A program made the translations under genes and the position numbers. Below are positions 32,478-41,586 of a DNA stretch of 64,000 bases, piece by piece. The stretch is taken from assembly GCF_013433315.1 (NCBI RefSeq), contig NZ_WXVV01000010.1, positions 124,001-188,000 on the forward strand. Reading direction: 5' to 3'. This DNA is from Pseudomonas crudilactis (GTDB taxonomy: Bacteria; Pseudomonadota; Gammaproteobacteria; Pseudomonadales; Pseudomonadaceae). Each line of letters begins with the position of its first letter. Position 1 is the stretch's first letter. The notes beneath the pieces are model-generated. The model was not told the origin of the DNA. It did no database searches and saw only the letters and a program-made list of their open reading frames with translations.

Positions 32478-33944
32478 TCAGCGGTTCAACTGTGCGACAG
32501 CCGCCGCTGGGGCAGGTTCACCTTTGGCCGGCATATCCGGGTTTTCCATGACCTGAAGAATAGAAGCTTCCGGGTCGAAGTCGTCTTCTTCCAGCTCGAT
32601 GAATTCTTCTGGCAGGAAGATGTTCAGCACGATAGCGCACAACGCGCCGACGGTGATCGGCGATTCGAAGATGTTGCGCAGCGCTTGCGGCAGTTCGCGC
32701 AACACTTCCGGCACAGCGGCGATGCCCAGGCCCATGCCCAGCGAAATCGCCACGATCAGCATGTTGCGCCGATGCAGGCCGGCCTCGGCGAGGATCTTGA
32801 TCCCGGCCACCGCCACAGTGCCGAACATCACCAGTTCGGCGCCGCCGAGTACCGGTTTCGGCATCAGTTGCAGTACCGCGCCAATCATCGGGAACAGCCC
32901 CAGCAGCACCAGCAAACCGGCAATGAAGAAGGCCACGTAACGGCTGGCCACGCCGGTCAGCTGAATCACGCCGTTGTTCTGCGCGAAGGTCACCATCGGC
33001 ATGCTGTTGAACACGGCAGCCATCGCCGAGTTGAGGCCGTCGGCGAGCAGGCCGGACTTGATTCGGCGGATGTACAGCGGGCCTTTGACCGGTTGCCGCG
33101 AGATCATCGAGTTGGCGGTCAGATCACCGGCAGCCTCCAGTGGCGACACGAGGAAAATCACCGCGACCGGCACGAACGCCACCCAGTCGAAGTTGAAGCC
33201 GTACTTGAACGGCACCGGCACGCTGACCAGCGGCACTTCAGGCATGGAGGCGAAATCCACCGTGCCCATCAGCCATGCGACTACGTAGCCAAGGGTCAGG
33301 CCGATAACGATCGCGCCCAGACGCAGAAACGGCACGTCGACGCGGTTCAGGACAACGATGGTGCCGATCACCAGCGCTGCCAGAAAGATATGGCTGGCTG
33401 CGCCCAGGTCCGGCGCGCCGAAGCCGCCGGCAATGTCGGTCATTGCCACTTTGATCAGCGACAGGCCCATCAACGTGATGATGGTGCCGGTGACCACGGG
33501 AGTGATCAGCATGCGCAGCTTGCCGATGAACTGGCTCAGCACCACTTCGATAAAGGCGGCGAAAAAGCACACGCCGAAGATCGTCGAGAGGATTTCATCG
33601 GTGCCGCCACCGCGCGCCTTGACCATGAAACCGGCGCTGAGAATCACGCTGATAAAGGAGAAACTGGTGCCTTGCAGGCACAACAACCCTGAACCGACCG
33701 GGCCAAAGCGCTTGGCCTGGACGAAAGTGCCGAGCCCGGACACGAACAGCGCCATGCTGATCAGGTAGGGGATTTCGCTTTGCAGACCGAGGGCGCCGCC
33801 CATGATCAGGGTGGGAGTGATGATGCCGACGAAGCTGGCCAGCACGTGTTGCAGCGCGGCAAACACGGTGGCAGTCAGGTGCGGGCGGTCGTTGAGGCCG
33901 TAGATCAGGTCGTTGTTGCGCGGGGCTTTTTCAGAGGCGGTCAT
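32478..33944 (-). CDS. NCS2-family nucleobase (uracil/xanthine-type) permease
   Basis: 488-residue inner-membrane symporter with about 14 membrane segments. Family features: QHVLASFVGIITPTLIMGGA in TM1, QGTSFSFISVILSAG in TM3, and the helix 9-10 block FNSMPMVTFAQNNGVIQLTG carrying the NxGxxxxT-type signature. The C-terminus is acidic (EFIELEEDDFDPEAS). This is the XanQ/UacT/PbuX type, so xanthine, uric acid or uracil are likely substrates; the member is not resolved. The start lacks a strong ribosome-binding site; upstream in-frame codons are possible. Confidence 0.9.
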   Translation of the reverse strand: MTASEKAPRNNDLIYGLNDRPHLTATVFAALQHVLASFVGIITPTLIMGGALGLQSEIPYLISMALFVSGLGTFVQAKRFGPVGSGLLCLQGTSFSFISVILSAGFMVKARGGGTDEILSTIFGVCFFAAFIEVVLSQFIGKLRMLITPVVTGTIITLMGLSLIKVAMTDIAGGFGAPDLGAASHIFLAALVIGTIVVLNRVDVPFLRLGAIVIGLTLGYVVAWLMGTVDFASMPEVPLVSVPVPFKYGFNFDWVAFVPVAVIFLVSPLEAAGDLTANSMISRQPVKGPLYIRRIKSGLLADGLNSAMAAVFNSMPMVTFAQNNGVIQLTGVASRYVAFFIAGLLVLLGLFPMIGAVLQLMPKPVLGGAELVMFGTVAVAGIKILAEAGLHRRNMLIVAISLGMGLGIAAVPEVLRELPQALRNIFESPITVGALCAIVLNIFLPEEFIELEEDDFDPEASILQVMENPDMPAKGEPAPAAAVAQLNR

Positions 33945-34076
33945 GGTGTTTTGCGCGCCGCGAGGCGGGGCCGGGTCAGAAAATGGAGGCGCAGGATGCC
34001 GGAAGAGGGCGGCGAGGGCAACGAGCAATAACTGCCTGAAAGGTCAGGTTTTTCGGGTGTTGCCCGCTAAATCGAT

Positions 34077-34970
34077 TCAAGCAAATGCGCTGAGCAGATC
34101 TTCTTCAAAGGCTTTTTGCGCATCCCCCGGTACCTGCGCCCGATGCCGGGCCAGATGAAATGCCACCTCGAAACTCAACTCGCCCTCGCGGATTGGCCGC
34201 AGCAGGCCCTTCGCTTGCCAGCTGCGAGCATAGTGATCCGGCAGATAACCCACATGTTTACCCGACAGAATAAACGTCAGCGTGCCCTCAACCTGCTCCG
34301 ACCGCGCCGAACAGACCTTGCCCTGAAACGGCTCGTCACTGCGCAAAAACCGATAGGGGTGATCGACCCGGTCGCAGGCCTGCAAGGCGGCATCGCTGGG
34401 CTTCTCATCGGTAAACAAGGGATGGCCGGCAGCGCAGTACAAATGCTGGGTTTCGCTGAACAACTGCTGATAGTCGAAGGCACTTTGCACTTGCGAGAAA
34501 TAACCGATGGCCAGATCCAGCCGCTGTTGCAGCAGCAGGCGCTCCATCTCGCCGGGCATGGCGCTGATCAGCTCGATGCGCACCGACTCATCGCGCTCGC
34601 GAAAACGCCGGATCGCCTCAGCCACCCGTTGCAATACCGATTGATCGACCGACTCGGAAATCCCCAGGCGCACTTCACCGATCAAGCGGCCGGCGACGCC
34701 GTTGGATTGATGGCGGAAGGTTTCGATCGATTCAAACAATGTACGCACCGCGATCAACAACTGTTCACCCTTGGGCGTAACGCTGAAGCCAGCCTTGCCA
34801 CGGCTGCACAAACGGTAACCGAGGCGGGTTTCCAGTTTGGCCATTTGCTGGCTGATGCTCGACTGGCTCAGGCCCAGATCACCTTGGGCAGCGCTGAAGC
34901 CGCCACACTCAACCACGCGCACAAACAGGCGCAACAGTTGCAAATCGACATCGTGCAGCTGACCCAACAT
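34077..34970 (-). CDS. LysR-family transcriptional regulator
   Basis: 297 residues. The helix-turn-helix runs LLRLFVRVVECGGFSAAQ, then GLSQSSISQQMAKLETRLGY. Effector domain starts near GEVRLGISESVDQSVLQRVA. GGAG lies seven bases before the ATG at 34970. It is divergent from the polyamine-binding protein gene with only 99 bases between starts. It therefore probably controls the binding protein and the agmatinase downstream, perhaps in response to a polyamine or guanidino compound. Confidence 0.9.
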   Translation of the reverse strand: MLGQLHDVDLQLLRLFVRVVECGGFSAAQGDLGLSQSSISQQMAKLETRLGYRLCSRGKAGFSVTPKGEQLLIAVRTLFESIETFRHQSNGVAGRLIGEVRLGISESVDQSVLQRVAEAIRRFRERDESVRIELISAMPGEMERLLLQQRLDLAIGYFSQVQSAFDYQQLFSETQHLYCAAGHPLFTDEKPSDAALQACDRVDHPYRFLRSDEPFQGKVCSARSEQVEGTLTFILSGKHVGYLPDHYARSWQAKGLLRPIREGELSFEVAFHLARHRAQVPGDAQKAFEEDLLSAFA

Positions 34971-35069
34971 CACATTACTCCGGGATAAAGTCAGGATAAT
35001 TATTCGGCTATTTTTCTAATGTATCTGACGGCGCATCCTGCAACCACTTTCCTCGGTCAGGTGTTCGTC

Positions 35070-36161
35070 ATGGCTCCCGTGTTCAAGCTGTGTTTCTCCG
35101 CGCTGCTGTTGTCCGTGGCTGTTCAGGCTCAGGCCGAGGACAAGACCCTCAATCTCTACAGCTGGGCCGACTACGTGCCGCCGCAAACCTTGCAACGGTT
35201 CGAACAGGAAACCGGTATCCATGTGCGTTACGACACCTTTGATACTTCCGAGGTGCTGGAGACCAAATTGCTCACCGGCGGCAGCGGTTATGACGTGGTG
35301 GTACCGTCGTCCAGCGTCCTGGCGCGGGGACTGGCGGCCGGCGCGCTGAAGGAAATCCCCCACGAGGGCCTCAAGGGCTACGCTAATCTTGATCCGGACT
35401 TGCTGGAGAAAATGGCCGCCGTCGACCCCGGCAATCGTTACGGCGTGCCGTACACCTGGGGCACGTTGGGGCTGGGCATGAATGTCGAGGCGGTGCAGCA
35501 GCGTTTGCCTGATGTGCCGCTGAACAGCCTTGATCTGCTGTTCAAGCCCGAGAACGCCAGCAAGCTCAAGGATTGCGGCATCGCCATTCTCGATTCGCCG
35601 CAGGAGGTTATTGGTCTGGCCCTGCATTACTTGGGTAAAGATCCCTACAGCACCGACAAAAATGATCTGGCTGCCGCCGAAACGCTGTTGCAGAAGCTCC
35701 AGCCGTCGGTGCTCTACGTCGCCACCGGCCGGCAGATCAATGATCTGGCCAGTGGCAATGTGTGTCTCGCACTGACCTACAACGGCGACGCGAGCATGGC
35801 TGCTGATCAGGCACACAAGGCCAATAAACCGTACGAAGTGGCCTACCGCATTCCCAAGGAGGGCACGCTGGTGTGGCAGGACAATCTGGCAATCCCTAAA
35901 GACGCGCCGCACCCGCAAGCCGCGCGGGCGTTTATCGAGTTCATGCTGCGCCCCGATTCCGTGGCCGAGTTGACCAACACGCTGTTTTTTGCCACCGCCA
36001 ACCAGGCCGCGACGCCGCTGGTGGATGAGGCGGTGCGCAACGACCCCGACATCTATCCACCCAGCGAGGTGCGTGCGCGGCTGTACGCCGATCGCAGCAT
36101 GAGCCTCAAGGACATGCGTCAGCGCACGCGTCTGTGGACCACTTTCCGTAGCCATCAATAA
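35070..36161 (+). CDS. Extracellular solute-binding protein, polyamine type (PotF/SpuD-like)
   Basis: 363 residues with a signal peptide (FKLCFSALLLSVAVQAQA). The mature N-terminus TLNLYSWADYVPPQTLQRFE and YDTFDTSEVLETKLLTGGSG match the spermidine/putrescine-binding family. Later blocks are YDVVVPSSSVLARG, GVPYTWGTLGLGMN and VCLALTYNGDASMAADQA. It should capture a polyamine in the periplasm for an ABC transporter. No permease or ATPase gene is adjacent, so it either serves a distant system or senses. ATG 35070 is used rather than the longer frame from 35019. The ureohydrolase starts 16 bases after its stop. Confidence 0.88.
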   Translation: MAPVFKLCFSALLLSVAVQAQAEDKTLNLYSWADYVPPQTLQRFEQETGIHVRYDTFDTSEVLETKLLTGGSGYDVVVPSSSVLARGLAAGALKEIPHEGLKGYANLDPDLLEKMAAVDPGNRYGVPYTWGTLGLGMNVEAVQQRLPDVPLNSLDLLFKPENASKLKDCGIAILDSPQEVIGLALHYLGKDPYSTDKNDLAAAETLLQKLQPSVLYVATGRQINDLASGNVCLALTYNGDASMAADQAHKANKPYEVAYRIPKEGTLVWQDNLAIPKDAPHPQAARAFIEFMLRPDSVAELTNTLFFATANQAATPLVDEAVRNDPDIYPPSEVRARLYADRSMSLKDMRQRTRLWTTFRSHQ

Positions 36162-36177
36162 CAACAGGAGCACCACG

Positions 36178-37137
36178 ATGGATGTGCCCATGCAAAACGA
36201 CCAGGCGATCACCCGTGACAGCCTTTACGGCACTGCTGCCGAAAGTACTTACGCCGGCATCACCAGTTTCATGCGCCGGCGCTACAGCCGCGACTTGCGC
36301 GGCGTCGATGTCGCGGTCAGCGGCGTGCCGTTCGACACCGCGACCAGCAACCGCCCCGGCGCACGTTTCGGGCCACGGGGGATTCGTGCGGCTTCTACCG
36401 GGATCGCCTGGGAACGTCACTGGCCGTGGACGTTCGATCCGTTTGATCATTTGGCGGTCATCGATTACGGCGACTGCGACTTCGATTACGGATCGCCCCA
36501 CAGCATCCCGGAAAGCATCGAAGCCCACGCCGAGCAGATTCTCAACGCCGGCAGCGCGATGCTGACGTTTGGCGGTGATCACTTCATCAGCTACCCGCTG
36601 CTCAAGGCGCATGCTCGCAAGCACGGCACGCTGTCGCTGATCCACTTCGATGCGCACAGCGACACCTGGCCGGACGAGGAGGGCAAACGGGTCGACCACG
36701 GCACCATGTTCTGGCACGCCGCGCGCGAAGGGCTGGTTGATCCGGCGCGCTCGGTGCAGATCGGTTTGCGCACCACCAATGACGATCACATGGGCTTTCA
36801 GGTACTGGATGCCCGGCAGGTGCATGGCCGTGGTTGCGAAGCGATTGTCGAAGCGATCCGCGCGCGGGTGGGCGATAACCCGGTGTATTTGACGTTCGAC
36901 ATCGATTGCCTGGATCCGGCGTTTGCACCCGGAACCGGCACCCCTGTCTGTGGAGGCTTGAGCACCGTGCAAGCGCTGGAGATTCTCGGTGGTTTGCGCG
37001 GCATCAATCTGGTCGGCATGGACGTGGTGGAAGTCGCCCCGGCCTACGACCACGCCGAGGTCACCTCATTGGCTGCCGCGACACTGGCGATGGAAATGCT
37101 CTGCCTCTACGCCGCCCGACACAAGGTCGATATTTGA
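36178..37137 (+). CDS. Agmatinase-family ureohydrolase
   Basis: 319 residues, the usual ureohydrolase length. Binuclear manganese ligands are visible: GGDHF (His135), FDAHSD (Asp158, His160, Asp162) and TFDIDCLDPAFAPGTGTPVC. The family hydrolyses agmatine to putrescine and urea; close Pseudomonas relatives act on guanidinobutyrate or guanidinopropionate, so the substrate is not certain. AGGAG precedes the ATG. With a divergent LysR and a polyamine-binding protein immediately upstream, it forms a small guanidino/polyamine catabolic unit. A REP doublet follows. Confidence 0.9.
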   Translation: MDVPMQNDQAITRDSLYGTAAESTYAGITSFMRRRYSRDLRGVDVAVSGVPFDTATSNRPGARFGPRGIRAASTGIAWERHWPWTFDPFDHLAVIDYGDCDFDYGSPHSIPESIEAHAEQILNAGSAMLTFGGDHFISYPLLKAHARKHGTLSLIHFDAHSDTWPDEEGKRVDHGTMFWHAAREGLVDPARSVQIGLRTTNDDHMGFQVLDARQVHGRGCEAIVEAIRARVGDNPVYLTFDIDCLDPAFAPGTGTPVCGGLSTVQALEILGGLRGINLVGMDVVEVAPAYDHAEVTSLAAATLAMEMLCLYAARHKVDI

Positions 37138-37154
37138 CGCAATACTGCGCCCCC

Positions 37155-37245
37155 CTGTGGAAGCGAGCTTGCTCGCGAAGGCGTCAGCTCAGCCAACATC
37201 GTTGGCGACTGACCCGCCGCTTTCGCGAGCAAGCTCGCTCCCACA
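37155..37245. repeat. REP doublet, inverted pair
   Basis: TGTGGAAGCGAGCTTGCTCG (from 37156) and the inverted CGCGAGCAAGCTCGCTCCCA (from 37224). The first copy has one change from the consensus (GGAAGC for GGGAGC). Located 3' of the ureohydrolase gene. Confidence 0.88.
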
Positions 37246-37326
37246 TTTTCAGCCAAGGCTCCTGCCACTTTCTGACACCAGCCTCTGCTAAGCTCCGGAA
37301 TCTTTTCCCTCCAGAGTCCGCCGATC

Positions 37327-38043
37327 GTGTCGCGTACCACTCGTCTTTTGACTTTGCTGCAAGTGCTGCGCGGCAAGAAGCGCCCGGTGACGGCGGCGAT
37401 TCTGGCTGCCGAGCTGGAAGTGTCCGAGCGCACGCTCTATCGCGATATCGCTGAGCTGACCGCGCTCGGCGCGCCGATCCATGGCGAGGCGGGGATTGGT
37501 TATGTGCTGCGCAGCGGCCTGTTTTTGCCGCCACTGATGCTCAATGCCGACGAGACCGAAGCCATCGTCCTCGGTTTGCGCTACGTCGATCAGCGTGGTG
37601 ACGAAGTCCTCGGCAAAGCCGCGGCGGATGCGTTGGCGAAAATTGCCGCTGTGCTCGATCCGCAGGCCCGGGAAGCGCTGCGCAATCCCACGGTGATGCC
37701 GGGCCCGCCGGGCTATGGTTTTCCGCAAAACGCCGTGCCGTTGAACGTGTTCCGCCATGCCATCCGCGACCAGGCCAAACTGCACATCGATTACGCCGAC
37801 GCGCAGCAGGTGCCCAGCCAACGGCTGATCTGGCCATTGGCGCTGGGTTTTCTCAATGAAGTGCGGATCATCGTCGCGTGGTGCGAACTACGCAGCGCCT
37901 ACCGCACGTTTCGCACCGACCGGATCAGCGCGGCCAGCCGCCAGGGCGAGGGTTATCCGGGACGGCGCAGCGACCTTTTGCGTACTTGGCGCGAGCAGAT
38001 GCAACTGGATGAAAGCGGACGCTTCACTCCTGACAAAAACTGA
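37327..38043 (+). CDS. WYL-domain transcriptional regulator (YafY family)
   Basis: 238 residues from a GTG start at 37327. The N-terminal HTH_11 domain reads RLLTLLQVLRGKKRPVTAAI then LEVSERTLYRDIAELTALGA. The WYL ligand-sensing part includes HAIRDQAKLHIDYADAQQ and LIWPLALGFLNEVRIIVAWC. It precedes the SnoaL-like gene by 51 bases on the same strand and could control it. Family assignment is firm; the effector and targets are unknown. Confidence 0.88.
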   Translation: MSRTTRLLTLLQVLRGKKRPVTAAILAAELEVSERTLYRDIAELTALGAPIHGEAGIGYVLRSGLFLPPLMLNADETEAIVLGLRYVDQRGDEVLGKAAADALAKIAAVLDPQAREALRNPTVMPGPPGYGFPQNAVPLNVFRHAIRDQAKLHIDYADAQQVPSQRLIWPLALGFLNEVRIIVAWCELRSAYRTFRTDRISAASRQGEGYPGRRSDLLRTWREQMQLDESGRFTPDKN

Positions 38044-38094
38044 CGCAACGCTGTTTTAGGATGCTCGCAGAACCAAACAAAAGGAGCTGCAACC

Positions 38095-38436
38095 ATGTCC
38101 CATCCCGTCTCTGCGCTGGCCCCGGCGATCGCTGCGTATATCGATGCGGCCAACGCACGCGATACCTCGCGGGTCGCCAGTTTTTTTGCCGAGGATGCCA
38201 ACGTGTTCGACGAGGGCCAGCATCAAGTCGGCCCGCGAGCCATCGCGCAATGGATGCACGACACCGGGCAACGTTATCAGCCACGGGTCGAAGTGCTGGA
38301 CGTGCAGCAGCGCACCGGCAAGGTGCTGGTGCACGGGCTGATTTCCGGAACCTTTCCCGGTAGCCCGGCGCAACTGCGCTATACGTTTCGGTTGAACGAG
38401 CAGGGGAAAATCGCCCGACTGGATATTTCCCTGTAA
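38095..38436 (+). CDS. SnoaL/NTF2-like small protein
   Basis: 113 residues with NTF2-like features: AIAAYIDAANARDTSRVASF, DANVFDEGQHQVGPRAIAQW and a beta-rich C-terminal half ending LDISL. Such cone-shaped folds include isomerases, dehydratases and non-catalytic binding proteins. AAGGAG precedes the ATG. Adjacent to a WYL regulator upstream. Specific role unknown. Confidence 0.82.
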   Translation: MSHPVSALAPAIAAYIDAANARDTSRVASFFAEDANVFDEGQHQVGPRAIAQWMHDTGQRYQPRVEVLDVQQRTGKVLVHGLISGTFPGSPAQLRYTFRLNEQGKIARLDISL

Positions 38437-38458
38437 TCGGCGTGGCATACTGCCGCGC

Positions 38459-39574
38459 ATGACTTTCGACTCCCCCCTCAGCGCCTGGCAACACGCCGTG
38501 CAACACAAGGGTTTCATCCAGGATGAAGCCCAGGAACACGCGGTCTGGGCACTGCAAAAATGCCATGAATCCCTGCACGCCGGTGCCCGTTCGGTCACCG
38601 GCGTTTATCTGTGGGGGCCGGTCGGGCGCGGCAAGACCTGGCTGATGGATCAGTTCTATCAGAGCCTGCGGGTGCCGGCGCGACGCCAACACTTTCATCA
38701 CTTCATGGGCTGGGTGCACCAGCGTTCGTTCCAGTTGACCGGGATTGCCGATCCATTGCGCGCGCTGGCCAAAGAGCTGGCGTCCGAGGTGCGGGTGCTG
38801 TGCTTCGATGAGCTGTTCGTCAACGACATCGGTGACGCGATCATTCTCGGTCGGCTGTTTCAGGTGATGTTCGACGAAGGCGTGGTCATCGTTTGTACGT
38901 CCAATCTGCCGCCCGACGATCTGTACGCCGACGGCTTCAACCGCGATCGCTTCGTGCCGGCCATTGCCGCGATCAAGGCGCATATGCAGGTGGTGGCGGT
39001 GAATGGCGCCGAGGATCATCGCTTGCATCCGGGGGCGGGCCTGCAACGTTATTTTGTGGCCACGTCTGCGGGCAGTGCACTGGATGAGGTCTTTCCGGCA
39101 TTGACCGCCGGGCAAGCGGCCAGCGCCGAACCGGTGGCGGTCGGTCATCGCCAGTTGAACGTGGTGCAGGCCAGTGAAACGGTGTTGTGGTGCCGCTACG
39201 CGGATCTGTGCGAGCAACCGTTCGCCGCCATGGATTTCATCGCGCTGTGCGACCGCTACACGGCTATTCTGTTGAGCGAGGTGCCCAATCTCAGCGCACA
39301 GAAACGTGAGGGGCGCATCGCGCGCGGCACCGAAGACGGCGCGCAACGTGTGGTGGCCGGTGACCGCGAGTTGCCGCAATTGTCGGTTCACGATGACGGT
39401 GTGCGGCGTTTCATCGCGCTGGTCGACGAGTGCTACGACCGCAAGGTGCCGCTGTACATCGAGGCGCAAGTGCCGATGGACGCGCTGTACACCGAGGGTT
39501 ATCTGGAATTCCCGTTCCGCCGTACCCTCAGTCGCTTGCAGGAGATGCAGCTGCAGCGTTTTGCCGAAGCTTGA
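38459..39574 (+). CDS. zapE: AFG1/ZapE-family ATPase (cell division)
   Basis: 371 residues. The Walker A motif is YLWGPVGRGKTWLMD and Walker B is VRVLCFDELFVNDIGDA. HHFMGWVHQRSFQLTG and the sensor region CTSNLPPDDLYADGFNRDRF are typical of AFG1/ZapE proteins, which in E. coli bind FtsZ and act at the constricting Z ring. The ribosome-binding site is weak. Several Pseudomonas genomes carry more than one AFG1-like ATPase, so this could be a paralogue and the symbol is given with that caution. Confidence 0.82.
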   Translation: MTFDSPLSAWQHAVQHKGFIQDEAQEHAVWALQKCHESLHAGARSVTGVYLWGPVGRGKTWLMDQFYQSLRVPARRQHFHHFMGWVHQRSFQLTGIADPLRALAKELASEVRVLCFDELFVNDIGDAIILGRLFQVMFDEGVVIVCTSNLPPDDLYADGFNRDRFVPAIAAIKAHMQVVAVNGAEDHRLHPGAGLQRYFVATSAGSALDEVFPALTAGQAASAEPVAVGHRQLNVVQASETVLWCRYADLCEQPFAAMDFIALCDRYTAILLSEVPNLSAQKREGRIARGTEDGAQRVVAGDRELPQLSVHDDGVRRFIALVDECYDRKVPLYIEAQVPMDALYTEGYLEFPFRRTLSRLQEMQLQRFAEA

Positions 39575-39591
39575 GTGAAGAGGGCGCCGAC

Positions 39592-40173
39592 ATGAGCCAA
39601 GCGTTATCCCATCATCTGCTGACCATGGCTTATCAGAATGGCTGGGCCAATCATCGCCTGGCCAAGGCCTGGTCGCAGCTTGGCGCGGCAGATCTGGCGG
39701 CGCCTCGGGTGAGTTTCTTCCCGAGTATTCGTCTGACTCTCAATCACATCCTCACCTGCGACTGGTTCTACGTCGATGCGCTGGAGCGCGAGCTGCGCGG
39801 CGCCGAGCCGCATCCTGACTGTTATGTGTTTTTCAACGCGGACGAACCGTTTACCGAGGGCGCGCAGTTGCGCGAGGAGCAGGCTCACGTTGATCGGCGG
39901 CTGATTGCTTATTGCGAGCAACTGCGCGATGCCGATCTGACCCGGATCGTCACCATCGCCCGTGACACGCCGCAGCACGAGAGTCGTCTGCGCATGTTGT
40001 CGCATTTGTTCGAGCATCAGATTCATCACCGGGGGCAGGTGCACGCGATGCTCAGCGATACTGCAGTGAACCCGCCGCAACTGGATGAGTTCTTCTGTGT
40101 CGGCGAGAGCGGACTGCGCGCCGAGGACTTCGCCGAACTGGGCTGGACCGAAGAGTTGATCTGGGGGCACTGA
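39592..40173 (+). CDS. DinB family protein
   Basis: 193 residues of the DinB/YfiT-like four-helix metal-binding group. The three metal His positions fit NHILTCDWFYVDALE (first His) and LFEHQIHHRGQVHAM (the pair). The start ATG at 39592 has AGAGGG upstream and lies 18 bases past the ZapE stop, so it may be co-transcribed. DinB proteins include thiol-dependent enzymes; the activity here is not known. Confidence 0.87.
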   Translation: MSQALSHHLLTMAYQNGWANHRLAKAWSQLGAADLAAPRVSFFPSIRLTLNHILTCDWFYVDALERELRGAEPHPDCYVFFNADEPFTEGAQLREEQAHVDRRLIAYCEQLRDADLTRIVTIARDTPQHESRLRMLSHLFEHQIHHRGQVHAMLSDTAVNPPQLDEFFCVGESGLRAEDFAELGWTEELIWGH

Positions 40174-40291
40174 TAAAGCAAAAGATCTTTTGCATTTGCC
40201 GGTTGCCCGCCCGATCACCCCCGCGCTAATGTCAGGCAACCTTTCAGCGCGCACTTTGCGCGCCGGGGCTTTTGTGTGTTCGGGGATGGAA

Positions 40292-40789
40292 ATGGATTCC
40301 GCAGAAATTCTTGTGCTTCAAGCCAGCTACAGCAATCCAACGCACGCCGAGGCCATCGGTATCGTGCTCAATCATTACGCAGAAGACCCCATGGGCGGCG
40401 GTCATTCGCTTGACCCTGACGTGTTGCGTCGGTTGCCCGAAGAACTGGCCCGTCGCCCGCATGCGTTCAGCGTGCTGGCCTTTGTCGGTGGCGAACCGGC
40501 AGGTCTGGTGAACTGCTTCGAAGGATTCTCCACGTTTGCCTGCAAACCATTGGTCAACGTCCACGACGTGGCGGTGGTGGGCAAGTTTCGTGGCCTCGGT
40601 CTGAGCCAGAAAATGCTGCAGAAAGTCGAGGAAATCTCTCGCCAGCGCGGTTGCTGCAAGATCACCCTTGAAGTGCTTGAAGGTAACGCTGTGGCGCAGA
40701 ACGCCTACGGAAAATTCGGCTTCGCGCCGGGCATGTTCGACCCAGATCACGGGCGCATGCTGTTCTGGATCAAGAGTTTGCAGGCCTAG
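40292..40789 (+). CDS. GNAT-family N-acetyltransferase
   Basis: 165 residues. The GNAT core is AFSVLAFVGGEPAGLVNCFE, then HDVAVVGKFRGLGLSQKML (acetyl-CoA loop) and EGNAVAQNAYGKFGFAPG. It lacks extra domains, so it acetylates a small molecule or protein of unknown identity. The ATG at 40292 is preferred to 40286 because the GGGG site is better spaced. A palindromic GCGCGC hairpin lies in the leader near 40239-40262. Confidence 0.85.
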   Translation: MDSAEILVLQASYSNPTHAEAIGIVLNHYAEDPMGGGHSLDPDVLRRLPEELARRPHAFSVLAFVGGEPAGLVNCFEGFSTFACKPLVNVHDVAVVGKFRGLGLSQKMLQKVEEISRQRGCCKITLEVLEGNAVAQNAYGKFGFAPGMFDPDHGRMLFWIKSLQA

Positions 40790-40794
40790 AAGCC

Positions 40795-41043
40795 CCTCAC
40801 CCTAACCCTCTCCCAGAGGGAGAGGGGACTGACCGAGGTGTTTGGGCAAGGTACGCCGACCTGAAACATCGAGCCGAACTCAGATTTTGAAAACCCACAA
40901 ATCAGCTCCCTCTCGCTCGGGAGAGGGGACTGAGCGAGGTGTTTTGGCAAGGTACGCCGAACTGAAATATTGTGCCGAACTCAGGTTTTGAAAACCCACA
41001 AATCAGCTCCCTCTCCCTCGGGAGAGGGCTGGGGTGAGGGGCG
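40795..41043 (+). repeat. CCCTCTCCC-type repeat with two tandem 101-base units, copy 2
   Basis: Starts CCTCACCCTAACCCTCTCCC and ends GAGGGCTGGGGTGAGGGG, which is roughly the inverse. Between them a unit beginning GGGGACTGA(C/G)CGAGGTG occurs at 40824 and again at 40925, a period of 101 bases, each with TACGCCGA..TGAAA and CCGAACTCA..TTTTGAAAAC blocks. The 401-base gap contains no gene. Confidence 0.85.
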
Positions 41044-41102
41044 AATTCACCACAAGTCGAAAGCCGGACATCCAATTCTGACTAATCGACTGAATTAACC
41101 CC

Positions 41103-41130
41103 AAAAAAAAGCGCCCCAATCAGGGCGCCA
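41103..41130 (-). terminator. Intrinsic terminator
   Basis: GCGCCC and GGGCGC arms around AATCA; the minus strand continues into eight T residues. It ends the small secreted protein gene at 41191. Confidence 0.85.
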
Positions 41131-41190
41131 AACTGTCTTCTCCCGGGCCAGAGCGGAGCCACGGGAGGTCCATCGGTTGCTCGCTAAATC

Positions 41191-41400
41191 TCAGTCGCGA
41201 TAGGACTCGGTCACTTGCGCCGTCTGGTCGGCGGGAACGCGAATTTCTTTCGCGTTGGCGTCGCTCTTCTGCTCGCTCTGGGCGTGCTGAACCGGGAAGT
41301 TGTCGTAGTAATAACGCATGCGCTCAGCGCCGCCTTCGGCGAAGACGCTGGCAGAACCCAGGGCAAACAGCCCGGCAAGGATTGCGGTAGTGATTTTCAT
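41191..41400 (-). CDS. Small secreted protein of unknown function
   Basis: 69 residues with a clear signal peptide (MKITTAILAGLFALGSASVF, cleavage after FAE or nearby). The mature 45 residues are polar (RMRYYYDNFPVQHAQSEQ; KEIRVPADQTAQVTESYRD). AGGAGG is five bases before the ATG at 41400, and a strong terminator follows. Probably periplasmic. No family recognised. Confidence 0.8.
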   Translation of the reverse strand: MKITTAILAGLFALGSASVFAEGGAERMRYYYDNFPVQHAQSEQKSDANAKEIRVPADQTAQVTESYRD

Positions 41401-41586
41401 GGTGCCTCCTACTGAACAAGTGGGAGCCGTTCGTCCATGAAGCAGATCTCGGAAGAGAGTCTGGGTGGCATGAATTAACACGGGGTTAACGCCGGTTCAG
41501 TGTGGGTTTTGCAACATGTTGCGGGGCAATATCAGACAGCTGCGGCGCACATCAAGCACAGGTGCGCCGCGCCCGAGAGGCGGGGG

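Noticed and set aside
38024..39469. 481-codon minus-strand frame across the SnoaL and ZapE genes
   Set aside because: Crosses two real genes on the other strand and an intergenic gap; product has low-complexity Arg/His composition.
40795..41043. CRISPR array
   Set aside because: Two direct copies of about 101 bases without unique spacers; it matches a dispersed intergenic repeat, not a CRISPR array.
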